The translations under genes were made by a program, and so were the position numbers. A DNA stretch of 64,000 nucleotides from Dellaglioa kimchii (GTDB lineage: Bacteria > Bacillota > Bacilli > Lactobacillales > Lactobacillaceae): contig NZ_CP170736.1 in NCBI RefSeq assembly GCF_046115505.1, forward strand, positions 744,001 through 808,000, read 5' to 3'. The notes beneath the pieces were generated by a model, which saw only the letters and a program-made list of their open reading frames with translations, ran no database searches and had not been told where the DNA came from. This document shows positions 57,475 through 64,000 of the stretch, piece by piece (the first letter of the stretch is position 1; every line of letters starts with the position of its first letter).

Positions 57475-59293
57475 ATTTCTCCAAGATTTGAGGTAATAAT
57501 GCCTCTAATTCATTCAATCTTGCTTCAAATACAGTAAATGCGTTAAATAGATAGGCCGATTTAGTCATATCTACACCTGCTTTTTTCATGACATCAACTG
57601 GAAAATCTGAACTCCCAGCTTTCAAATAATTCAAATAGTTTTCTAATGCATCAGGTTTTCCACTAGTGATTCCCTCAGATAAAGTGGTCGCAGCAGCAAA
57701 ACCAGTTGCATATTGATAGACATAATAATTATAATAAAAATGCGGAATTCTTGACCATTCCATTGCAATTTCTGGATCACGCTCTAAACTCTCGCCATAA
57801 TACTTTTGATTTAAATCAGCATAATATTTAGATAGTTTATCAGCAGTTAGTGGATTTCCTACCGCGTCTTCCTCATGAATCCAATGTTCAAATTCTGCAA
57901 ATTGCGTTTGACGGAAGATAGTTCCTTTAAACCCGTCCAAATAGTAATTAAGTAAAAATGCCCTAACCTTAGGATCTGTTTGAGTCTCTAACAAATAATG
58001 TGTTAACGTATTTTCATTAGTTGTTGACGCTATTTCTGCTAAAAAGATTGGATAATCACCATACAAATAAGGCTGATTATGATGTGTATAGTAACTATGA
58101 ATACTATGTCCCATTTCATGTACCAATGTATAAAAATTATTCACATTATTTTGCCAGTTTAATAACATATATGGTGCTGTATCATACATACCCGATGAAT
58201 AGGCACCACTTCTTTTACCTTGATTTTCAACAACATCAATCCAACGATTATCAAATGCTTCTTGAACATGACTTAAATAATCAGGCCCCATTTTGTCTAA
58301 GGCTTTTAATGCCTCGCTTTTCGCTTCATCATAGGTATAGCTTAGTGCGGGTTCGCCTGTTATTGGTGTATATAAATCGTATGAATGTAATTTTTCAACT
58401 TTTAAAATTTTCTTACGTAATGCAACATAACGGTGTAACAACGGTAAATTCTTATTTACCTGATCAATTAGTGTATTATAGACAATTTCAGGAATCTGAT
58501 TATTTGATAATGAAGCATCTCTGGCACTTTTATACCGTCGAACTTGCGCACTATAATTATGAACTTTAACATGGCTTGAAAGTGTTGAAGCCAATGTGTT
58601 TTGGAATTGTCCATAGACTTCATATAATTTCTTAAAAGCCTGTTCTCTGACATCTCTAGAAGTTGATTCTAGAAGGACCCCATAAATACCTTGTGATAAT
58701 TGAACATCATTCCCCTGTTCGTCTTGAACAACTGGAAATTTCAAATCAGCATTATTCAGTATTTCAAATGTTTTAGAAGAGGCGCTAAATATATCCCCTG
58801 CTCCAGCTAAGAGCGTTTCTTCAGCATGCGAAAGGACATGATCCTTCTCCAATAATAAACTATCAAAAAAATGACGATAGCCTTTTAAATCAGGATTATC
58901 AGACATAAATTGCTTTAAAGTATCCTCTGGTATCGCAATAATTTCGGGTTCAAACCAGGAAATAGCAGCTGATACCTTAGCTGCCAAGGCACCAGCCCTA
59001 GCATTTAAAGCTTGATAAGTTGAATTTTCTGTATCTTGATCGTTTTTTAAATTCGCATACACGTATACTTTTTCAAACATCCGTTCAAGCGCCAAAATAG
59101 CTTCTAATCCACGTAACATTGTTGTACTATCTTGACTCAACGTCCCTTTAAAATTAGCAATAGTTACTACAGATTCTTCAATTTTTTTGTAATCTTCTTC
59201 AAATAATGAATCGGAACCATATATTTTTTCTACATCCCACGTTAAATTTTCTGGTACCTCTTCACGTTTTGGTAATTGCTTAGCTACTGTCAT
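57473..59293 (-). CDS. pepF: Oligoendopeptidase F
   Basis: 606 aa M3 metallopeptidase. Zinc motif HEMGHS (about 390) sits in TLVHEMGHSIHSYY, with the third ligand Glu in FLAEIASTTNE. A typical M3 start (LPKREEVPENLTWDVEKIYGS) is present. It cleaves peptides of about 7-17 residues in the cytoplasm. It is followed by the spxH terminator and sits 48 bp downstream of coiA. Confidence 0.94.
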   Translation of the reverse strand: MTVAKQLPKREEVPENLTWDVEKIYGSDSLFEEDYKKIEESVVTIANFKGTLSQDSTTMLRGLEAILALERMFEKVYVYANLKNDQDTENSTYQALNARAGALAAKVSAAISWFEPEIIAIPEDTLKQFMSDNPDLKGYRHFFDSLLLEKDHVLSHAEETLLAGAGDIFSASSKTFEILNNADLKFPVVQDEQGNDVQLSQGIYGVLLESTSRDVREQAFKKLYEVYGQFQNTLASTLSSHVKVHNYSAQVRRYKSARDASLSNNQIPEIVYNTLIDQVNKNLPLLHRYVALRKKILKVEKLHSYDLYTPITGEPALSYTYDEAKSEALKALDKMGPDYLSHVQEAFDNRWIDVVENQGKRSGAYSSGMYDTAPYMLLNWQNNVNNFYTLVHEMGHSIHSYYTHHNQPYLYGDYPIFLAEIASTTNENTLTHYLLETQTDPKVRAFLLNYYLDGFKGTIFRQTQFAEFEHWIHEEDAVGNPLTADKLSKYYADLNQKYYGESLERDPEIAMEWSRIPHFYYNYYVYQYATGFAAATTLSEGITSGKPDALENYLNYLKAGSSDFPVDVMKKAGVDMTKSAYLFNAFTVFEARLNELEALLPQILEK

Positions 59294-59341
59294 AAAATGC
59301 CTCCGAATATCGTTTATTTACTCCTATAAGATAACATATTT

Positions 59342-60484
59342 TCAATCAAAATTTGAAATAAATGTATGGCACAACTGTAAATTTTCCTTTTTTAACGATA
59401 TATCGTTGGTCCATACAATGTAATCGTCAATTCGATAATTTTCGGATTCTTTAATTGGTATTAAAATATGATTTTTAACTAAACTATTAATATATGCATT
59501 ATTTGCTTGTTTAATTGCTAAATGACCAACAAGTGGCATTACAAAAAAAGTTTCTGTACTTTTTTGTTGCAGTGCAAATAATATTTCAAGTTCTTTTTTA
59601 GTAATAACATCTGTAGAATATTTTTGCAAATCTAAAATAACGCGAATTCTCCAAAAGATATCTTCATGTCGATAAATTGGTGGGAGACGTGTCTGACTCA
59701 AACAACATATTGGGAATCCCATAAAATAATATCGCTGCATATAACAAAAATCAATTTGCTGCTTTAAATAATGATTCAAATAATAACAATTTTTCTCTAA
59801 CTTAGTTAATTGACGAAACAAGTCCGCTTGTGACAAATTCAAAGTTTTGTTCCTACAATTATATTTAATAAATTTCATTAAATCTGAGGCATCATTGAAT
59901 ATTCTTGTACAATAACGAATACCATATAAATTTTCAAAGCATAATTCATAATTTAAAATTAAACATTGTCGCTCAGTATCGATAAATACTAAAAAATAGC
60001 CAATATTTTTGTGGAAATTTATAAACATTGCTTGTTGTTGTGTTAATTTTTTATTCAAACGATGTTTCATCCCTAGAATCCAAAAAATACGATACCCATT
60101 TTGTTTATATCCGTCAGTCCTTTTGTTGAAATCTTTAAGTGTCAACGGACTGCATTGGTATTCTACGACTAACTGACTATTTTTTAAATTTATTAAAACA
60201 TCCGGTCGTTGTTTTAATTTAGGTAAATATTGCTCAATATCTGCTCTTTTATGTCTTTTTTCTGCCCACATTTTGATTAAATTTTTCCCAGTGACATGTT
60301 TTTTCGTTTCACCTTCTGAAAAAAAATGACATGACTTTTTAAAATGAGCAAAATGAGCTTGCTTTTGCGGACCTTCTTTAAAAACAACACGCTCTCCGCA
60401 ACCAGGGCAAAAATATTTGTTGTTTTGCTTAAAATTTATAGCGCATACCAACTCATCTATATGTTCTTGTTTTGCAAATATCAT
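59342..60484 (-). CDS. coiA: Competence protein CoiA
   Basis: 380 aa. A zinc-ribbon-like N-terminus (FCPGCGERVVFKEGPQKQAHFAHF, in pieces CPGC and HFAHF) is followed by a nuclease-like core with RPDVL, VEYQCSPL and FWILG, and a less conserved C-terminal part. In streptococci CoiA is needed for recombination during natural transformation. Here it lies immediately downstream of mecA, the adaptor that in Bacillus degrades the competence regulator ComK; functional competence is not implied. Confidence 0.88.
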   Translation of the reverse strand: MIFAKQEHIDELVCAINFKQNNKYFCPGCGERVVFKEGPQKQAHFAHFKKSCHFFSEGETKKHVTGKNLIKMWAEKRHKRADIEQYLPKLKQRPDVLINLKNSQLVVEYQCSPLTLKDFNKRTDGYKQNGYRIFWILGMKHRLNKKLTQQQAMFINFHKNIGYFLVFIDTERQCLILNYELCFENLYGIRYCTRIFNDASDLMKFIKYNCRNKTLNLSQADLFRQLTKLEKNCYYLNHYLKQQIDFCYMQRYYFMGFPICCLSQTRLPPIYRHEDIFWRIRVILDLQKYSTDVITKKELEILFALQQKSTETFFVMPLVGHLAIKQANNAYINSLVKNHILIPIKESENYRIDDYIVWTNDISLKKENLQLCHTFISNFD

Positions 60485-60516
60485 TCAAATTACCCCTTAC
60501 TACAATTTAAATACGC

Positions 60517-60553
60517 AAAAAAAACAAACTAACCTTTTTCGATTAGTTTGTTT
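60517..60553 (-). terminator. Terminator of mecA
   Basis: AAACAAACTAA pairs with TTAGTTTGTTT on the minus strand, followed by a run of T. It lies between mecA and coiA. Confidence 0.85.
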
Positions 60554-61226
60554 ATTTAAAGTATCTTCTCGCTTCGGAGAGTGCGTCAGATGACATAATC
60601 TTTTTCCCACGTTCTTCCATAAATGGTCCTGTCGATGAAACAACCTGTGCATACTCTAACGCGACAGCTATATCATTTTCGATTGTTTCTTTCGTTGTAT
60701 TATCTTTATCAAAAATTAGTTCTAAAAAATATTTATTTTGGACTTTAAATAAATTACTTTGTGTATTGGTTGGTCTAAAAATTTTAGCTAATTGAATAAA
60801 ATCTTCGAAGTCCTCAAATTCAAACATTCTTGTTTGAGCAGATTTTTTATACCCTGATCCAACAGTATCTTGTGATTCATTGTCAGTATCTTCAAGCTCA
60901 GCTAATCTATCTTTTATAAAGCTTCCTAAATCATCATTCTCAGATAAATCAGAAATATTTATTTCTTTCGGATTTTGCGTCTCATCTGGCTTCCCACGAC
61001 TAATAAATAACTCCAAGCCATCTCGATTAGGTAATACCTGGAAGGTAACTGCTTCATTATTTTCAAATTCATGTTCCGTGTCTACTTCGCGTAAAATACT
61101 ATAAAAGAAATCTTCAATTTGAGTTCTATTACCTAATAAATCTAAAACAGTGATACCTCTTTTAGATAAATCTTCATCTTCAACTAAAACACGAATTGTA
61201 TTTTCATTTATTTTTTCCATTTTCAT
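60552..61226 (-). CDS. mecA: MecA adaptor protein of the ClpCP protease
   Basis: 224 aa. The N-terminal target-binding domain begins MEKINENTIRVLVEDEDLSKRGI, typical of MecA. An acidic linker (about 85-120) joins the C-terminal ClpC-binding domain (FEDFIQLAKIF, KNKYFLELIFD). It hands substrates to ClpC for degradation. Start at 61226 follows GGGTGATTAG. It is adjacent to spx and coiA. Confidence 0.92.
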   Translation of the reverse strand: MKMEKINENTIRVLVEDEDLSKRGITVLDLLGNRTQIEDFFYSILREVDTEHEFENNEAVTFQVLPNRDGLELFISRGKPDETQNPKEINISDLSENDDLGSFIKDRLAELEDTDNESQDTVGSGYKKSAQTRMFEFEDFEDFIQLAKIFRPTNTQSNLFKVQNKYFLELIFDKDNTTKETIENDIAVALEYAQVVSSTGPFMEERGKKIMSSDALSEARRYFK

Positions 61227-61305
61227 TACTAATCACCCAGCTTTCTGATAACTTGACCTTAATTCTATCTAAAATTTATTATTTGTAAAGTAGTTTAAAC
61301 TAAAT

Positions 61306-61338
61306 AAAAAAATTCAGGAACGTGTCTCCCTGAATTTT
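61306..61338 (-). terminator. Terminator of spx
   Basis: AAAATTCAGG (61338-61329) pairs with CCTGAATTT (61318-61310), loop of 10 nt, followed by T (61312-61306) on the minus strand. Confidence 0.82.
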
Positions 61339-61394
61339 ACCATGTTACCTTATTAAAAACTAATGTTTCAATATTATTTAATTTTAAAAATTAA

Positions 61395-61793
61395 TTAAAA
61401 TCCAGCAAGTAATTGTGCCTTTTGTAATTCTAAAGCACGTACGTCTCTTGGTAAGAAGCGACGAATTTCGTCTTCGTTATATCCAACCTGTAATCGTTTT
61501 TCATCTAGAATAATAGGACGACGTAATAACCCAGGATTCTCTTGAATTAATGAGAATAATTCTTGAAGTGGTAAATCGTCTAAGTCCATATCTAGTTCCT
61601 GATAAACTTTTGAGCGTTTAGAAATAACTTCTTCTGTTCCATTTTCAGTCATTTGCAAAATTGTTTTAATTTCATCAATATTGAGAGGCTCAGAAAAAAT
61701 GTTGCGTTCTTGGAATGGAATATTATTTTCCTTAAGCCATGCACGTGCTTTTCGACAAGATGTACAACTTGGTGAAGTATATAAAGTTACCAT
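61395..61793 (-). CDS. spx: Transcriptional regulator Spx
   Basis: 132 aa ArsC-like fold. The CxxC redox switch is intact (C10-T-S-C13 in YTSPSCTSCRKARAWL), with RRPIILDE (about 97) and VGYNEDEIRRFLPRD near the C-terminus. It binds the RNA polymerase alpha subunit and redirects transcription under thiol stress. ClpXP removes it with SpxH. Preceded by AAGGAGAG and a 405-bp AT-rich region. Confidence 0.94.
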   Translation of the reverse strand: MVTLYTSPSCTSCRKARAWLKENNIPFQERNIFSEPLNIDEIKTILQMTENGTEEVISKRSKVYQELDMDLDDLPLQELFSLIQENPGLLRRPIILDEKRLQVGYNEDEIRRFLPRDVRALELQKAQLLAGF

Positions 61794-62199
61794 ATGCGCT
61801 CTCTCCTTTTAATAAAAAATTTATCAATTCCTATAAAACAATTGTAACTTATTATCAAACAAATTACTACCGTTTTATTAAAAAAATTTACTAATTAATA
61901 TTCTTTCTAATGATACATTTATCCATTTTACGTTCATTAAATATGATAATAAATGACACGTTTTTCGATATTGTTTTTTATTTTCTAGGCGTGTTATTAC
62001 ATTTATTTTATAGTTATTATTATTTATTAAACGGAAGATGATTCGTTATCCAAATTATTTAATGTATTTTTCTTTTAATATACACTTACTAAAAGTACGT
62101 AATTCGTACTTAATCGTTTATTTACAGCAATCTTATAATTATTTTATTTTAAAAAAATAAGATACATATTGTTAAAAAAATTTAACAATATGTATCCGA
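61794..62199. other. 405-bp AT-rich intergenic region between spx and yhfI-type MBL gene
   Basis: I see no open reading frame. It contains the MBL terminator near 62150-62196, an inverted repeat AAGTACG/CGTACTT (62093-62111, spacer TAATT), and a sequence TTATAATTATTTTAT (62133-62147) close to the PerR consensus. Promoters of spx must lie here but no strong consensus one stands out. The long leader is unusual in this compact genome. Confidence 0.5.
62150..62196 (-). terminator. Terminator of the MBL-fold gene
   Basis: GATACATATTGTTAAA pairs with TTTAACAATATGTATC (62161-62176, 62181-62196) on the minus strand, followed by TTATTTTTTT. Confidence 0.85.
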
Positions 62200-62937
62200 T
62201 TACAAAGTTAGTTCTAAATATTTTTTTGCGAGTATTATATCGATATTACTACCAGCTGATAATTTAGCTTGTTCTTTTAATAATTCGTGTGAACCATTTG
62301 CTGGTAAATGCGTTAAAATTAATCTTTTAGCATTATTTAGACGAGCAAATTTTCCAGACTCCGTAGATGTCATATGCCATTTTTCGCCAATTTTATCATC
62401 AAAAAAATTTGTATCAGTCATTAATATATCTGCATTTTGACTAATTGCATTTAATTTTTCGTCATAAGCCGTATCAGCTGTAAAAACAAAGACCTTCCCA
62501 GTTGCCCGTTCCGTTATTCTCATAGCATACGTAGGCACTGGATGAATTGTTTCTAAAAATTCAAAAGTAAAAGGCCCAATGTCTATAACTTCCTTATTTT
62601 TATATCCAATTCCAATCGTCGCATTCGCCCAAGTTAATTTTGCAAATGCTTCTTGATCAATAGACGGCCCATAAATAGAAAGTGGTTGTTTCACTTGATC
62701 ATCGTTAATCTGCCAATTATACTGTAAAACACCTATATCTGCGATATGATCCTGATGATAATGTGATAAAACGACTGCATCTAGCTTCAACGGATCTAGT
62801 TTATGTTCTAAACTAAGCATTGCACCACTTCCACAGTCCAACAATAAATTAAAGCCATTACTTTGAATTAAATATGAACTAGTTCCGACTGTATGTGCTG
62901 GATAACCACCATAGAATCCTAAAATTGTCAACTTCAT
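62200..62937 (-). CDS. yhfI: MBL-fold hydrolase, YhfI-like (RNase Z superfamily)
   Basis: 245 aa. The motif LSHYHQDHIADIG (about 57-69) has the HxHxDH ligands with a Tyr in the second position; GCGSGAM-type LLDCGSGAM, TADTAYDEKL and LTHLPANGSHELL complete the site. It is a metallo-beta-lactamase fold hydrolase of unknown substrate, common next to spx or lplJ in Firmicutes. The 405-bp spacer separates it from spx. The reading frame starts at ATG 62937 after AAGGAC. Confidence 0.85.
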   Translation of the reverse strand: MKLTILGFYGGYPAHTVGTSSYLIQSNGFNLLLDCGSGAMLSLEHKLDPLKLDAVVLSHYHQDHIADIGVLQYNWQINDDQVKQPLSIYGPSIDQEAFAKLTWANATIGIGYKNKEVIDIGPFTFEFLETIHPVPTYAMRITERATGKVFVFTADTAYDEKLNAISQNADILMTDTNFFDDKIGEKWHMTSTESGKFARLNNAKRLILTHLPANGSHELLKEQAKLSAGSNIDIILAKKYLELTL

Positions 62938-63028
62938 TTTTAATTGTCCTTCCTGTTACTTTTGACTCTATTATACCTTTTTTTGGTCTATACTTAATAA
63001 TGAATTAAAGTAAATGGGAGATGTATCT

Positions 63029-63538
63029 TTGTTAAATCATATAAACACAGCATTAGGCGCTGAATATTTTTTAAAGTCTATTATTCGAAATAATCCATCC
63101 CGATCATTTATTCTACTTAATCCAATTAATAAGTACAATAATTCTTATTTATTAGACACATCAGATGATAATTCTATTTTCTACTCTGGATTAGACTTTC
63201 GTGTTCGATATCATGTAGGCATGGATTCATGGCAAGGTTTTTATCATTTTAAATATATTACTTTGAGCGATGAAGAAAGTAAAGTTTACTTAGCTCAAGT
63301 ACAAACTTTTATTAATGAACAAACAAAACCTACTGGTATCATTTCTTTTTACACATTACAGTCTTTATCTAAGGGTTATAATTATGTTTTTTTAACAATT
63401 TGGAAGCAACAATCTGATTTTATTAATTGGCGTAAAACATCAAATTATAAACAGTTAAAATACTATGAAAGTGAGTTTCAAATTACTCCCATAGACGCAG
63501 TATATTCTGTTAATGAAATGATTAATATAAAAGATTAA
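63029..63538 (+). CDS. Antibiotic-biosynthesis-monooxygenase-fold protein, HmoB-like
   Basis: About 169 aa. The layout matches Bacillus HmoB (YhgC): GAEYFLKSIIRNNPSRSFILL near the start, a variable middle, then TLQSLSKGYNYVFLTIWKQQSDFINWRKT with the dimeric ABM core. HmoB is a heme-degrading monooxygenase, but the heme-contacting residues cannot be confirmed here. The frame begins ATG 63014, but GGGAGATG lies inside it (63016-63023) and is spaced 7 nt from TTG 63029, so the TTG start is preferred. It has its own terminator. Confidence 0.72.
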   Translation: MLNHINTALGAEYFLKSIIRNNPSRSFILLNPINKYNNSYLLDTSDDNSIFYSGLDFRVRYHVGMDSWQGFYHFKYITLSDEESKVYLAQVQTFINEQTKPTGIISFYTLQSLSKGYNYVFLTIWKQQSDFINWRKTSNYKQLKYYESEFQITPIDAVYSVNEMINIKD

Positions 63539-63580
63539 TCATTTTAGTTAAAAATAACCCGTATTTCCCAAAATATATTC

Positions 63581-63626
63581 ATAGCTAATTGATGACTCAA
63601 TCAAGTCATCAATTAGCTATTTTTTT
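63581..63626 (+). terminator. Terminator of the HmoB-like gene
   Basis: ATAGCTAATTGATGACT (63581-63597) pairs with AGTCATCAATTAGCTAT (63604-63620), loop CAATCA, then TTTTTT. Confidence 0.9.
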
Positions 63627-63683
63627 CAATAGTTACTCCCTCAAAATAAATTATAGTAACCCAAACTATTCAATTTTTTAACC

Positions 63684-63720
63684 AAAAAAATGTCCTAAAA
63701 GTTGGAAAACTTTTAGGACA
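63684..63720 (-). terminator. Terminator of the ABC permease gene
   Basis: TGTCCTAAAAGTT pairs with AACTTTTAGGACA (63691-63703, 63708-63720), loop GGAA, with T run to 63684 on the minus strand. Confidence 0.9.
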
Positions 63721-63738
63721 TAAATAATTTAATTAGTC

Positions 63739-64000
63739 TTAAACTCTGTTATTTATTATCCGATTCAACACTCTCACGGTAATTAAAAATAAGCCTAAAT
63801 ACATCACATAGAAGGTCCCCCAGAAGAAAATGAGAACATTTAGGTTAGGTTGATCAAATAATGCGACATAAATATTAAAAGTGAAAACTGCTTCTATCGA
63901 TCCTAAAATAATCGGAATTAAAAATAAACTGGCTGTTTGCTGATAAATAATTCGCTTAATCTCTTTTTTGGTTACACCTAAACTTTGCATTAGTGAATAA
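63739..64000 (-). CDS. FtsX-like ABC transporter permease (C-terminal end, cut by window edge)
   Basis: The frame is open to the window edge, so the 5' end is missing; the last 87 residues are visible. They end with YSLMQSLGVTKKEIKRII followed by two membrane segments (FLIPIILGSIEAVFTFNIY and FFWGTFYVMYLGLFLITVRVL). The pattern resembles the last part of BceB/VraG-type permeases, in which two hydrophobic helices follow a short cytoplasmic KKEIK segment. Those permeases often pair with an ATPase and respond to peptide antibiotics, but the family cannot be fixed from this fragment. Confidence 0.65.
   Translation of the reverse strand, partial: YSLMQSLGVTKKEIKRIIYQQTASLFLIPIILGSIEAVFTFNIYVALFDQPNLNVLIFFWGTFYVMYLGLFLITVRVLNRIINNRV

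Noticed and set aside
58021..58569. 182-aa plus-strand frame opposite pepF
   Set aside because: Antisense to the conserved peptidase core, His/Tyr-rich composition with no family resemblance.
1..64000. CRISPR arrays, tRNA or rRNA genes, insertion sequences, phage genes
   Set aside because: No spaced direct repeats, no tRNA-like cloverleaf ends, no transposase or integrase frames were found on either strand.

Overview
The window is low-GC, densely packed bacterial chromosome. Gene content and order point to a Firmicute of the order Lactobacillales: ccpA-pepQ, racE-rdgB-yfcE, trxA-mutS2-cvpA-zapA, DUF1292-ruvX-ireB-alaS, yajC-tgt-queA-ruvBA-mutLS, ymdB-rny-cinA-pgsA-rodZ-ymfIHF-ftsK, and relQ-nadK-rluD-mgtE followed by spxH-pepF-coiA-mecA-spx. 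A member of the Lactobacillaceae is my best guess from this synteny; I cannot name the species. I saw no rRNA, tRNA, CRISPR array, insertion sequence or prophage. This is core genome, so the interest lies in details of regulation, start codons and domain architecture.

Layout. 0-7 kb: the 5' part of ccpA, divergent pepQ, the YtxH/DUF948 pair, an MscS-type channel, lysine/peptidoglycan genes (dapH and its deacetylase), a CbpB-like CBS protein and glpF. 7-15 kb: phosphodiesterase, a fused XTP pyrophosphatase, glutamate racemase, DUF2507, thioredoxin, mutS2, cvpA, zapA and the yrzB-ruvX-ireB set. 15-25 kb: alaS under a T-box, a DEAD-box helicase, nrnA, an MBL hydrolase, SOS-controlled dinB, a B3/4-domain protein and zwf. 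25-35 kb: yajC, queuosine genes, ruvAB, mutLS, ymdB. 35-46 kb: rny, cinA, pgsA, rodZ, the ymfI/H/F genes and ftsK. 46-54 kb: RNA-modification genes (trmL, rlmA), a YbaK deacylase, guaC, an AI-2E permease, an orphan sorbitol-type EIIA, a lactonase-like protein, cutC and mgtE. 54-64 kb: rluD, nadK, relQ, spxH, pepF, coiA, mecA, spx, an MBL protein, an HmoB-like protein and the end of an ABC permease.

Functional themes. DNA maintenance is heavily represented (mutS, mutL, mutS2, ruvAB, ruvX, dinB, cinA, coiA, rdgB). Regulated proteolysis and stress form a second theme (spxH, mecA, spx, relQ, cbpB, ireB). RNA metabolism is a third (rny, nrnA, cshB, trmL, rlmA, rluD, tgt/queA, alaS, YbaK, B3/4).

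The best second-look items are: an apparently dead RNase PH domain fused to the XTP/dITP pyrophosphatase; a small structured leader with its own promoter and terminator ahead of trmL (a candidate 23S-methyl RNA); two genes whose ideal Shine-Dalgarno points to AUU or AUC as start codon; an SOS box inside the dinB promoter; a long inverted repeat inside the glpF promoter; direct repeats around the zwf promoter; an SpxH lacking the first cysteine of its CxxC; and the absence of recA from its usual place between cinA and rny. I did not find a clearly new multi-gene system. All family assignments are from sequence recognition without database searches.
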